Shown here: piece by piece, positions 47,640 through 55,925 of the stretch
How the letters are laid out: every line of letters starts with the position of its first letter
How positions within the stretch are numbered: position 1 is the first letter of the stretch
From: Carnobacterium divergens DSM 20623
GTDB lineage: Bacteria > Bacillota > Bacilli > Lactobacillales > Carnobacteriaceae
Length of the DNA: 64,000 bases
Direction: 5' to 3'
Assembly: GCF_000744255.1 (NCBI RefSeq)
Contig: NZ_JQLO01000001.1
Location: forward strand, 992,001-1,056,000
Translations under genes and position numbers: made by a program
Notes under the pieces: generated by a model
What the model saw: only the letters and a program-made list of their open reading frames with translations
The model's database searches: none
Told to the model about the DNA's origin: nothing

Positions 47640-48440
47640 ATGAATAAAAAACCAATTATTTACATTTTATCTGATTCCATTGGTGAAACTGCTCAAAAAG
47701 TTGTTTCTGCCGTATTGGTTCAGTTTCCAGAACTTAAATTAACAGACATTCGACGCTATCCTTTCATTGAAGATGAGCGCATGCTACTTGATATTTTGAA
47801 TGAAGTATTGAAAGAAAATGGTGTGATTGTCCACACGTTAGTCTCAAAAAAATTTGTAAGTCTTGTAATGAATTTTTGCAAAGAAACAGGATTATCTTAT
47901 ATTGATGTGATGAGTCCACTAACTAGTGTCTTACATGCTAAAACAGGAATATCTCCTTTGGAAGAACCTGGTGCGCTTCATAAATTAGACGAGCATTATT
48001 TTAGTCGAGTGTCAGCGATTGAATTTGCAGTAAAGTATGATGATGGCAAAGATCCGCGAAGCTTCTTATTAGCAGATTTTGTCTTGCTAGGCGTTTCACG
48101 AACCTCAAAAACTCCTTTAAGTATGTATCTAGCAAACAATAATTTTAAAGTAGCAAATCTTCCAATTATTCCAGAAGCTACATTGCCAAAAGAATTATTT
48201 GAAATAGATCCTACAAAAATTATTGGTTTAACCAGTAGCGCCCATTCTTTGATGAAAATACGAAAATCAAGATTGCGTACGCTTGGTTTAAATGAAGATG
48301 CAAGTTATTCAAGCGAAACACGAATCGAAGAAGAACTCGCTTTTGCAAATGAACTTTATCAAAAATTAGGCATTCAAGTCATTGATGTCGAACATCGTGC
48401 GATTGAAGAAACCGCCGCATTGATTTGTGCCTTAACTTAA
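47640..48440 (+). CDS. PPDK regulatory protein (DUF299 kinase/phosphorylase), copy 1
   Basis: A 266-residue member of the bifunctional ADP-dependent kinase / Pi-dependent pyrophosphorylase family that in bacteria and plants controls pyruvate, phosphate dikinase or PEP synthase by phosphorylating a Thr next to the catalytic His. Visible motifs are ILSDSIGETAQK at the N-terminus, the P-loop-like GVSRTSKTPLSMYLA and the central AIEFAVKYDDGKDP. AAGGAG precedes the ATG, 27 bp after ccpN, so ccpN and this gene form an operon. A second copy follows (48619). Confidence 0.9.
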   Translation: MNKKPIIYILSDSIGETAQKVVSAVLVQFPELKLTDIRRYPFIEDERMLLDILNEVLKENGVIVHTLVSKKFVSLVMNFCKETGLSYIDVMSPLTSVLHAKTGISPLEEPGALHKLDEHYFSRVSAIEFAVKYDDGKDPRSFLLADFVLLGVSRTSKTPLSMYLANNNFKVANLPIIPEATLPKELFEIDPTKIIGLTSSAHSLMKIRKSRLRTLGLNEDASYSSETRIEEELAFANELYQKLGIQVIDVEHRAIEETAALICALT

Positions 48441-48518
48441 TTTGTTTGTCCCTCCACTTGGAGTACAATATATATACCTCATAGACATAAAAAACCTCAA
48501 TTTTATGTCACTTTAATT

Positions 48519-48550
48519 GACCTATTCTACCTCAGGATAGGTCTTTTCTT
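48519..48550 (+). terminator. Terminator after PPDK-regulator copy 1
   Basis: Stem GACCTAT/ATAGGTC (48519-48525 with 48537-48543), followed by TTTTCTTTT. Confidence 0.8.
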
Positions 48551-48576
48551 TTATTTTAAAGTTCGTTTAAATAAGG

Positions 48577-48582
48577 TATAAT
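48577..48582 (+). promoter_or_regulatory. -10 box before PPDK-regulator copy 2
   Basis: TATAAT 36 bp upstream of the second copy, after the terminator of the first. The -35 region is poor, but together with the terminator it suggests separate transcription of the second copy. Confidence 0.45.
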
Positions 48583-48618
48583 AAAGTATCACATTACTTT
48601 TTAACAAAGGAGTTCATT

Positions 48619-49446
48619 ATGAGTAAAAAAGAGCAATATGTATACATTATTTCTGATTCTGTTGGAGAAACAGCAAATAAACTGATTCAAGCAGCCTTAG
48701 CACAATTTCCCGATTTAGAAGTGGATGTTTCCCGCTATCCATTTGTTCGAGGAGAAGACACACTTATTTCAATTTTAGAAAAAGCTAAAGAAGATAACGC
48801 CATGATACTTCATACGCTAATCACAAACGGATTGAGTTCTGCTGCAAATCAATTTTGTAAAGAAAATAACTTATACTGTTTTGATTTATTAAACCCTGTT
48901 ATTGAAGAAATTGAAAAACGAACTGGCGCTATTCCTACAAAAGAAGCTGGTGCTCTACATCAACTAAACGATAATTACTTCCATCGAATCAGTGCAATTG
49001 AATTCGCTGTAAAGTATGATGACGGGAAGGATCCTAAAGGCTTCCTTGAAGCTGACATTGTTTTACTAGGTGTTTCTAGAACTTCAAAGACCCCTCTAAG
49101 TATGTTTTTAGCCAATAAAAATTTAAAGGTAGCTAATTTGCCACTTGTTCCTGAAGCACACATTCCTGATCAATTATGGAAAGTAAATCCTAAAAAAATC
49201 GTTGGGTTAACAAACGATCCAAAAATTTTAAATTCGATTCGTCGTGAAAGAATGATTGCCTATGGATTAAATCCAGATACTGCGTATTCCGATATGAAGC
49301 GTATTGATGATGAACTAGCATTTGCGCAAAATTTATATAATAAATTGGATTGTCTTGTTATTAATGTTTCAAACCGTTCAATTGAAGAAACAGCAGCGAT
49401 TATTTTAAATACTTTACAACTAAATGACATGAGTTACGACAATTAA
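48619..49446 (+). CDS. PPDK regulatory protein (DUF299 kinase/phosphorylase), copy 2
   Basis: A second, 275-residue member of the same family directly after the first. It has IISDSVGETANKL, AIEFAVKYDDGKDP and the P-loop-like GVSRTSKTPLSMFLA, all intact, and a similar C-terminus. By eye the two copies are roughly half identical, with the middle third nearly the same, so they are old paralogues rather than a recent duplication. Both look active. Each has its own AAGGAG, and a terminator plus a -10 box lie between them. No PPDK gene is visible in the window. Confidence 0.9.
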   Translation: MSKKEQYVYIISDSVGETANKLIQAALAQFPDLEVDVSRYPFVRGEDTLISILEKAKEDNAMILHTLITNGLSSAANQFCKENNLYCFDLLNPVIEEIEKRTGAIPTKEAGALHQLNDNYFHRISAIEFAVKYDDGKDPKGFLEADIVLLGVSRTSKTPLSMFLANKNLKVANLPLVPEAHIPDQLWKVNPKKIVGLTNDPKILNSIRRERMIAYGLNPDTAYSDMKRIDDELAFAQNLYNKLDCLVINVSNRSIEETAAIILNTLQLNDMSYDN

Positions 49447-49483
49447 AAAAGCGAGCTAAACAAATGTTTAGCTCGCTTTTTAG
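49445..49483. terminator. Bidirectional terminator, PPDK regulator / TPM gene
   Basis: Stem GCGAGCTAAAC/GTTTAGCTCGC (49451-49461 with 49466-49476), flanked by A and T runs for both converging genes. Confidence 0.9.
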
Positions 49484-49488
49484 CATTT

Positions 49489-50331
49489 TTAGAATCCTCG
49501 ACTAGAGCCACCTCCGCCAGAGCTTCCTCCGCCTCCGAAAGAACCGCCGCCGCCAAAACCACCACCAGATGATCCGCCGCCACCTCTGAAAATGCCACTA
49601 GACAATCCATAAAGTAGCGCTGTACTTACATTGCTTCCCCTTCTTCTTCCACCAGGGCCGCCACTATTTCCACCGCCACCAAAGAAAAAAATAGCTAGAA
49701 TAACAATGAACAGAATTGTAAAAATAGAAACTGGAGAATCTTTACTATCCTCTTGTTTATAATCAGAAGGGTCTACAGCATAGCCCGAAAAAATCGTATC
49801 ATCTTTATAGCCGTATTCTTTATTGACTTTTAGTGCTGTTTCAGTAAAAATTTGTTTTAATGCCTCATCAAATTGATCCTTTTTTAATAAATCGATATTA
49901 CGATCTAAAATTTGCCCAGTTCCACTATCTGTTAGAGCGCCTTCTAACCCATAACCCACTTCAAACCGAATTTTTCGGTCTTCTTTGGAAAATAAGATTA
50001 ATACTCCATTATCATCTGTCTTGTTTCCAATTTTCCATTTCTCAAATAAATGAGAGGCATACTCTTCTATCGTCAAACCTTGTAAATTATTAACTGTTGC
50101 TACAACAATTTGAGGTTTTTCTTTAGTTTCTTCATAATGTTTATTCACATCAACAATAAATTTATTGGTTGTTTGTGATAAAATAGAGGCTTCATCATAC
50201 ACATAAAATGCTTTGGATGCTTCTGGATAAGTGACTGCTGCCTGACTTATTCTGGGAAACAGTATCAAACAAAAAGAGGCCATTGCCATTACTAGAAAAT
50301 AGAGACTTAATTTTTTAGACCCATTCTTCAA
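49489..50331 (-). CDS. TPM-domain membrane protein with Gly-rich tail
   Basis: A 280-residue envelope protein. The signal peptide ends near residue 32 (SQA-AVTYP). The TPM (YgcG) domain occupies about 40-190 with FYVYDEASILS, ASHLFEKWKIGNK and NGVLILFSKEDRKIRFEVGYGLEGALTD. A membrane helix near 207-220 is followed by a Gly/Ser-rich tail (GGGGSSGGGFGGGG). TPM proteins commonly pair with LemA, as here. Their role in the envelope is not known. The start is TTG, 10 bp after AAAGGAG. Confidence 0.88.
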   Translation of the reverse strand: MKNGSKKLSLYFLVMAMASFCLILFPRISQAAVTYPEASKAFYVYDEASILSQTTNKFIVDVNKHYEETKEKPQIVVATVNNLQGLTIEEYASHLFEKWKIGNKTDDNGVLILFSKEDRKIRFEVGYGLEGALTDSGTGQILDRNIDLLKKDQFDEALKQIFTETALKVNKEYGYKDDTIFSGYAVDPSDYKQEDSKDSPVSIFTILFIVILAIFFFGGGGNSGGPGGRRRGSNVSTALLYGLSSGIFRGGGGSSGGGFGGGGSFGGGGSSGGGGSSRGF

Positions 50332-50360
50332 GATTAAACAGCTCCTTTCTCTTTGAACGA

Positions 50361-50933
50361 TTATTTCGTATCAAAATTGACACTTGGAGCATTTTGAGCT
50401 CCTTCAACTGCTTTAAAGTAAGTTTTAGAATCAAATACACTCATTTTAGCAACAATTGATCCAGGGAATCTTTTAACTTTATTATTATAAGTTTTAACAG
50501 CATCGTTGTAACGGTCGCGTTCAGTTGAAATACGGTTTTCAGTTCCTGCTAACTCGTCCATCAAGGCTTGAACATTTTTATCTGATTTAAGATCTGGATA
50601 ATTTTCAACGACTACTAACAAGCGAGACACTGCTGAATCTAATTCATTATTTGCTTGAACTTTATCATCCGTGGTTGATGCATTGCTTAATTTTGAACGA
50701 GCATCTGCAATCTTTCCAAAAACTTCTTTTTCTTGGGTCATGCTTCCTTTAACAGAGTTTACAAGATTAGGAATCAAGTCATAACGACGTTGTAATTTTG
50801 ACTCAACTTTTGCCCACTGTGCATCTACTTCACTTTCTGCACTAACTAAACCATTATAAGAACTAGCAAATGGCACTACCAATATTACAATCGCCACAAC
50901 AATTCCAATAGCTATTTTCATCCAATTTTTCAT
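50361..50933 (-). CDS. lemA: LemA family protein
   Basis: A 190-residue membrane protein with one N-terminal helix (about 6-24) and a helical LemA domain: AQWAKVESKLQRRYDLIPNLVNSVKG, ENYPDLKSDKNVQALMDELAGTENRI and RDRYNDAVKTYNNKVKRFPGSIVA. It is the usual partner of TPM-domain proteins. It lies 29 bp upstream of the TPM gene in the same operon, with AAGGAATTGGA before the ATG. Function is unknown in general. Confidence 0.93.
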   Translation of the reverse strand: MKNWMKIAIGIVVAIVILVVPFASSYNGLVSAESEVDAQWAKVESKLQRRYDLIPNLVNSVKGSMTQEKEVFGKIADARSKLSNASTTDDKVQANNELDSAVSRLLVVVENYPDLKSDKNVQALMDELAGTENRISTERDRYNDAVKTYNNKVKRFPGSIVAKMSVFDSKTYFKAVEGAQNAPSVNFDTK

Positions 50934-51046
50934 TCCAATTCCTTCTTTCTATTTTAAGTGTTATCTTTTGTAATTACTGTTACTATTGTTGATTTTACAC
51001 TACTTCCATGTGAAATAAATCCATCCAAAGTCCTATTTTTATGCAG

Positions 51047-51469
51047 TTAGCTTTTATCATCTAAACTATGACGATTAACAATCACTAACGCAATTAGCAA
51101 TACCACAATCGCACAAGCTAAAATCAATGTATCCCACGGGCTACCATGATCTGTAATAATAATACGGACAATCGCTGTGATTCCAATATAAATAAAGTAA
51201 TCTAACGGAAAATGGTAATTTGATTCAAAATACTTTACCACTAATGAAATAAACTCGAAATACAAGAAAAAGACGAGGACTTCTTGGATTAAAACATAAT
51301 AATCATTAAATCCAGATTTTGCGATCATCAAAAAGATATACACTACTTCCTTTGCAATGCAGTAAGCAAGGACTAAGCCTAAGATGGACAATGAGATGTT
51401 CAAGATAAATCTCAAGCCTTTTGCAATTTTAAGTGTTAGCTTATTTTGTTCATGTTCCATGATTATCAT
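51047..51469 (-). CDS. psiE: PsiE-family membrane protein
   Basis: A 140-residue membrane protein with four helices and the PsiE signature FFLYFEFISLVVKYF followed by HFPLDYFIYIGITAIVRIIITDH. E. coli PsiE is induced by phosphate starvation; its molecular role is unknown. The start could be ATG 51469 (AGGA 5 bp upstream) or ATG 51460 (14 bp). It is a single gene. Confidence 0.85.
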   Translation of the reverse strand: MIIMEHEQNKLTLKIAKGLRFILNISLSILGLVLAYCIAKEVVYIFLMIAKSGFNDYYVLIQEVLVFFLYFEFISLVVKYFESNYHFPLDYFIYIGITAIVRIIITDHGSPWDTLILACAIVVLLIALVIVNRHSLDDKS

Positions 51470-51701
51470 CTCTTTCCTATTTAAATTGATCAGCTAATTT
51501 TCTGCTTCTATTACATAATAACCGTTTTAGGAAAAAAAAAAAAGAAAAATTTATTTCTTTAATTCGAGTGATAATAATACTTTTTTAATTTCTATTCAAT
51601 TAACGGAAAAAAAAGAATAAAAAAAAGGTAGTATCTCCATAAAAATACTTCTAAATAAAGTATACTATAAGAAGATACTTAGATTCACATAGGAGGTTTA
51701 C

Positions 51702-52388
51702 ATGAAAAAGATTTTAATCGTTGAAGAATCACTGAATACAAATAATCGGTTACTTGATCAATTAAAAAGCGCAGGATATTTAGTAAAAAATACGTCTAGC
51801 TGTGATCAACTGAAATTATTTATTGAACAAATTGAATTTGATTTAGTTTTAATGAACCTATCTTCCTCAGCACAAGTAAAAGAAAGCATTCATTTAATTC
51901 ATAGCATCGATCAAATACCCGTCATTGTGATTTCGGATTCTTGGGACAAACAATCTAAAATTAGAATTTTAAAGGATGGGGCTGATGATTTTATTGCAGA
52001 TCCTTTCGATATCGAACTTTCATTAGCACGAATAGAAGTTGCTTTGAGAAGAACACAGCCCATTATTTTTGAAAAAAAAGAAACGATGATTCAACATAAA
52101 GATTTGATAATTTACCCTGAAAATCGTAGCTTGTATATTCAAGATAAAGAAATTCATTTAACTAATTCTGAATTTGATATTTTATCGTTTTTAATGTCCA
52201 ATCCTAAAAAGGTATTTACTAAAAAAGAAATTTTTTGTTATGTTTGGAAAGTCCATTCTTTTGTTGGTACAGAAGGAACAATTAATGTACATATTAGCCA
52301 TTTACGTGCGAAGTTATTAAAAGCAAACTCGGAAATGACTTATATTGATACTGTTTGGGGAATAGGGTTTAAAATGAATGAAGAGTAA
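51702..52388 (+). CDS. OmpR-type response regulator with degenerate receiver
   Basis: A 228-residue regulator. The C-terminal winged helix is normal: LTNSEFDILSFLMSNPKKVFTKKEIF and EGTINVHISHLRAKLL. The N-terminal receiver keeps its fold but not the chemistry: the phospho-acceptor Asp position is Asn52 (LVLMNLSS), and the conserved Lys before Pro-Phe is Asp100 (DDFIADPF); the acidic pair is Glu8-Glu9. It therefore cannot be phosphorylated in the usual way. No histidine kinase gene adjoins it. AGGAGG precedes the ATG. Upstream are GTAT/ATAC repeats, with a possible -10 TATACT at 51661-51666. Confidence 0.88.
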   Translation: MKKILIVEESLNTNNRLLDQLKSAGYLVKNTSSCDQLKLFIEQIEFDLVLMNLSSSAQVKESIHLIHSIDQIPVIVISDSWDKQSKIRILKDGADDFIADPFDIELSLARIEVALRRTQPIIFEKKETMIQHKDLIIYPENRSLYIQDKEIHLTNSEFDILSFLMSNPKKVFTKKEIFCYVWKVHSFVGTEGTINVHISHLRAKLLKANSEMTYIDTVWGIGFKMNEE

Positions 52389-52480
52389 TGACTAAATCAG
52401 ATAGTGTACAAAAGAGTCGCTACTCTAAAAATTTATTAGCAATTCATAAACTATGGAAGCATAATTTCTTCGTTCTTTAA
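52388..52480 (+). CDS. Possible 30-residue ORF coupled to the response regulator
   Basis: An ORF of 30 codons whose ATG shares a base with the regulator stop codon (TAATG at 52386-52390). It starts MTKSDSVQKSRYSKNLLAIH and is basic; it ends 30 bp before the terminator. The overlap is typical of translational coupling, but a peptide this short may also be a remnant of a former partner gene, or chance. No homologue is recognised. Confidence 0.35.
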   Translation: MTKSDSVQKSRYSKNLLAIHKLWKHNFFVL

Positions 52481-52510
52481 TAAGTTTTGATATAATTGAA
52501 CACCTTATTT

Positions 52511-52560
52511 GAGCTTAATTAATAGTGTAAAATTTACATTATTGATTAGCTCTTTTTTTA
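52511..52560 (+). terminator. Long hairpin terminator after the response regulator
   Basis: Inverted repeat of about 20 bp per arm with mismatches (52511-52531 with 52533-52552; outer GAGC/GCTC), followed by a run of seven T and ATTTATTT. Confidence 0.8.
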
Positions 52561-52561
52561 T

Positions 52562-53412
52562 TTATTTATCTGATTGAGTTTTAAAAATAATACGGTTTAA
52601 AACGCTAAAAACAAGGTAACCAACTATCATGGCTACTACAAATAAACATCTGCCCTTCGTACTATTAAACAAAGATTTTCCAAATGCTAATTTTGAGTAT
52701 ATACCAACCATACCTATAATAAATGTAATTGGCAAAAAAGCATACAATTTATCTGGATTTTTCAAAAAATCATAGCCTAATACAGCAATCATTAGGATTC
52801 CGATAAAAATCAAATCAAAAGGATTAGGGATCCTAAAATCTAAATTTTTAGGTGTGAATAAATCAATCAAAATAAAAGTACCCATGACACAAGAACTAAT
52901 TAACCATAAGTAAAAATATCCCAATAAACGCTTTATTTTAGTGGGAGTACTATGTGAATACACATTTTTATGTACATAGAAAAAAGTTAAATAAACTATA
53001 ATAAAACTTAAAATACCCTTTAATAAAAGAAGAATCGGATTAAAATTGAATTCAGGGGCTGCCAATTCTCCAAGTAAGCTAAAAAATGAACTAATTCCAA
53101 CTATATATCCTGATAATTTCAATTTTGTTTGAAATTTAGGTTTTTCTAGTTTTGAAATTAAAGAATCTGCCATTTTTTTAGGATCTCTTCCTAAATAGTC
53201 GGCTGCTGCTTCACCATGTTCTTGTGCCAATACTATATCGCTTAAAATAGCATATAACAAGCTCTCAGTTTCATCTTCATCATAAAAAAATTCAACGCTT
53301 CGAATATAAATTAATAGTTTTCATAGTAGTCCTTATTGGCATCCTCTAATTTATCTCGCAATAAATTATTTTTTACAATCCATTGATTGGTATCATTTTT
53401 CTGATTATTCAT
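52562..53412 (-). pseudogene. PadR-associated membrane protein gene with a one-base frameshift
   Basis: The gene begins at ATG 53412, overlapping the padR stop (ATGAATAA) with AAAGGA upstream. It reads MNNQKNDTNQWIVKNNLLRD and on to DYYEN, then stops at TAA. Adding one A to the A4 run at 53318-53321 restores a continuous frame DYYEKLLIYIRSVEFFYDED... into the open frame that ends at 52562. The full protein of about 283 residues would have an N-terminal helical HAAS/DUF1129-like region (LAQEHGEAAADYLGRDPKKM) and about six membrane helices, the usual partner type for PadR. The downstream piece has no start with a ribosome binding site. A sequencing error in the A run cannot be ruled out. Confidence 0.8.
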
Positions 53413-53743
53413 CTGGATACATCCTTTCTGAGGTTAATAAATGATTGACTTTCTTTACCAAACCATTCCACTGGTTGTCAAATTCTTGCAGATACAATTG
53501 ACCTTCTTTAGTTAAGAAAAAATATTTACGGTCAGGACCATCATGGGAAGGAAGTATTTTACTTTCTATGAACTGTTGCTTCTCAAGTTTTTGTAAAAGA
53601 GGATAAACCGTTCCTGCAACAATAGTAGTAAATCCATAACTTTTTAAAATTTGAACAAGTTCATAACCATAAACTTCACGGTCTGCAATAATTGACAACA
53701 CACAGCCTTCCAATACACCCTTTAATAATTGAGTTTCTTTCAA
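53405..53743 (-). CDS. PadR-family transcriptional regulator
   Basis: A 112-residue winged-helix repressor. It opens with KGVLEGCVLSIIADREVYGYELVQ, then TVYPLLQKLEKQQFIESK, the wing with GPDRKYFFLTKEG, and a short C-terminal helix. The start is TTG 53743 just after GGAGGGAG. Its promoter is bracketed by two near-identical 21-bp palindromes, so autoregulation is very likely. The downstream gene encodes the usual membrane partner but is frameshifted. The inducer is unknown. Confidence 0.92.
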   Translation of the reverse strand: MKETQLLKGVLEGCVLSIIADREVYGYELVQILKSYGFTTIVAGTVYPLLQKLEKQQFIESKILPSHDGPDRKYFFLTKEGQLYLQEFDNQWNGLVKKVNHLLTSERMYPDE

Positions 53744-53758
53744 GTCACTCCCTCCTCT

Positions 53759-53779
53759 CTAGTATGCTTTACATACTAG
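53759..53779. promoter_or_regulatory. Operator 1 of padR
   Basis: Palindrome CTAGTATG-CTTTA-CATACTAG, just downstream of the expected start site and before the ribosome binding site. It is the inverted near-copy (20 of 21 bases) of operator 2 at 53805-53825. Confidence 0.75.
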
Positions 53780-53787
53780 TCAATTAC

Positions 53788-53816
53788 AGTATAAAATAAA
53801 TCCACTAGTTTGTAAA
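53788..53816 (-). promoter_or_regulatory. Promoter of padR
   Basis: -35 TTTACA (53811-53816) and -10 TATACT (53788-53793) on the minus strand, exactly 17 bp apart. The -35 box lies inside operator 2. Confidence 0.8.
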
Positions 53817-53825
53817 GCATACTAG
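53805..53825. promoter_or_regulatory. Operator 2 of padR
   Basis: On the minus strand CTAGTATGCTTTACAAACTAG, matching operator 1 at 20 of 21 positions. It covers the -35 box of padR and is nested in a longer inverted repeat TCCACTAGT/ACTAGTGGA (53801-53829). Confidence 0.75.
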
Positions 53826-53927
53826 TGGATAAAATGATTTTCTAAAATAACACATAATAAAAATAAGTTAAAGCAGAGACTTCGTTTAAAAATTTGGGAT
53901 AGCCTCTTCTTTTATACTAGTTATTGA

Positions 53928-55802
53928 CTAAAAGGCACCTCCGCCTCCGCCTCCAAAACCTCCTGAAGATCCACCACTAAATCCACCACCAGTTCCGCCG
54001 GCATTACTTGAATTTGAAATAGCACTTCCCATTGCGTTCGTAAAACTACTTTCAAAAGCACTATTAAAGGCACCATTTGCCCCCATGTTCCACGCTGCTC
54101 CATACAGGTAGTAATGTCCTACATTCATCGTCCCCAAATCTGCTTGTGGAAATTGGACTGCTAAAGCTTTAATGACTTCTTTTGAAACCCCAAGAGAAAT
54201 GGCATACACTAGGAAATGATCCCATAAAATTAGCGAACCAACATCTGCCATTTTCAAATTGCTAACGTCTTGTAACATCTGTTTAAAAGACGCCCACTGC
54301 TTAAGTGCGGTCTCACCTTCCAAATTGCGAACTGGAAAATAGCCGATCCATTGAATGAAACCAATCGTTGCTGCTAAAACTACAATAACTGCAACTATTG
54401 GATAAAAGCCATTTAACATCAACATAGTCATGATCGTACTTACTCCGATCAAGGTTAAAGTTCCCCCATAAATCATTGCAAGTGTGAAAGCTTTTTGGCT
54501 ACTTGATTTGATGTAGCCTAAGTTCGTTGAAGCTTTTTTTACTTTTTGTTGCCAATTTAAATATTTTTTTGTAAATATTTCTGCTTTTTTCACATCTTTT
54601 TTTCCGTAATCCTCAATTTGTTTTAAGGTTACTTTTTGGCCATCTCCAATTTTCTCAATCAACCATGTCTGTAAATAAATTTCATGCTCAAGTAAATGAG
54701 CGGGTTTTGATGGAATCACTTTCTCAATTAAAAAAGTTTTTTCAATTTTTTTATTTTTTCTTTTAATTGGTATTTCAATCTCAATTTCTTCGATTGTAAG
54801 TTGACCTTTACGAACTAAATCCATAATGGTTGCTGTTAAGTCCGTTGTTCTCGGTAACTGATTCGTCGTCGCGTGGTACATTACAGCTGGGGTAATATCT
54901 GCTGGAATATCATACAGATGCTCTGGAACTCCAATTGAGAATTTTTTTTTGCCTGCTACTTTTCGAACATGTAGTGAACCAAAAATTAAAATAATAACGG
55001 ATAAAACTGCAAAACCATAGCTTATGCCCATTACCATTTTACGTTCTTTAGTTGCTTTTTCTGCAGCTATTTTTTCTGATTTAAGAATCTTGTTTAATTG
55101 CTTAGTATTTACTTTGTTTTGATTTTCACTAGTAATAGTAGTCGGAAAAATGACTCTTGCTTCAATTGGACTATTCGCTGGATTTTTTTTGATTGTTAAT
55201 TGAACCGTATTCTCATTCGCTAATTTTATGCTACCATTTAAGGAGCCGTGTGCCCATGCGCGTAACTCGTCACTTTTTGTTCCCTTAGGTAAATGAATTG
55301 TTATATGGACATCATTTAGCGTATCTTGCCACTCTTCACCAATAACAATTTGATTTAATTCTGCAATATCTTCATAGTTTGTCACCACATTTTTTAAATG
55401 ATAACGATAAATAACGGCTTGCTTTTCATTTGTTACTTGATTGAACACTTTAAACTTAGCTATTCCATTATTTTTTGTTAGTTGATACGTGTTATTTTTC
55501 CCTGAATTATCCTCTGTGTATGGCGCTGTTTCTTTTCCTCCAAACGGTTGTGTTCGAATTTCAATATCTGAAATGGATGAATCATTTCGTCGTCCAGTTA
55601 AATTTAAATCGTAAAATACACCATTAAACGTTCCGTCAAACTGATACAACATTCGCTCTTCATAGTTTGCGCTACCATCTTTTTGCAGCTGAATATCGAC
55701 ATTGTATTGATCAATTGAGTAAGAACGTTCTGCATTTACATTATTCGGAAAACTTAGCCCTATTCCAATGATTAGAATTAAACCAACTATATATTTTTTC
55801 AT
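53928..55802 (-). CDS. DUF2207 membrane protein with Gly-rich C-terminus
   Basis: About 624 residues. The signal peptide ends near VNA-ERSY; the extracytoplasmic DUF2207 domain (about 25-230) begins YSIDQYNVDIQLQKDGSANYEERMLYQFDGTFNGVFYDL; a membrane helix near 260-280 is followed by a cytoplasmic region with PADITPAVMYHATTNQLPRTTDLTATIMDLVRKGQLTIEE, two further helices (about 450-495) and a Gly/Ser tail GGFSGGSSGGFGGGGGG. The family often accompanies LemA and TPM proteins; a function is not established. The start is ATG 55802 with GGAGGG upstream; the in-frame start at 55823 is less likely. Confidence 0.88.
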   Translation of the reverse strand: MKKYIVGLILIIGIGLSFPNNVNAERSYSIDQYNVDIQLQKDGSANYEERMLYQFDGTFNGVFYDLNLTGRRNDSSISDIEIRTQPFGGKETAPYTEDNSGKNNTYQLTKNNGIAKFKVFNQVTNEKQAVIYRYHLKNVVTNYEDIAELNQIVIGEEWQDTLNDVHITIHLPKGTKSDELRAWAHGSLNGSIKLANENTVQLTIKKNPANSPIEARVIFPTTITSENQNKVNTKQLNKILKSEKIAAEKATKERKMVMGISYGFAVLSVIILIFGSLHVRKVAGKKKFSIGVPEHLYDIPADITPAVMYHATTNQLPRTTDLTATIMDLVRKGQLTIEEIEIEIPIKRKNKKIEKTFLIEKVIPSKPAHLLEHEIYLQTWLIEKIGDGQKVTLKQIEDYGKKDVKKAEIFTKKYLNWQQKVKKASTNLGYIKSSSQKAFTLAMIYGGTLTLIGVSTIMTMLMLNGFYPIVAVIVVLAATIGFIQWIGYFPVRNLEGETALKQWASFKQMLQDVSNLKMADVGSLILWDHFLVYAISLGVSKEVIKALAVQFPQADLGTMNVGHYYLYGAAWNMGANGAFNSAFESSFTNAMGSAISNSSNAGGTGGGFSGGSSGGFGGGGGGAF

Positions 55803-55891
55803 TTTTTTCCCTCCATTTTTCATTGACTCCTTAGTTACATTATGACACAGATGTTGTTTTTTCGGTAGTCAAACTATACGAATTTTAGGGA

Positions 55892-55919
55892 TAAAAAAAG
55901 ACTCTTAATCAGAGTCTTT
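55892..55919 (-). terminator. Terminator of nfo
   Basis: Stem AAAGACTC/GAGTCTTT (55897-55904 with 55912-55919), with TTTTTTT on the minus strand side. Confidence 0.85.
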
Positions 55920-55925
55920 AGTGAT

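Noticed and set aside
48619-49446. Second PPDK regulator as a recent duplication or assembly artefact
   Set aside because: The copies differ across their length outside the core motifs and have different flanks, so they are old paralogues.
49500-49680. Repeated codon pattern as a CRISPR or tandem repeat array
   Set aside because: The repeats encode the Gly/Ser-rich tail of the TPM protein and are irregular; the same applies near 53935-53995.
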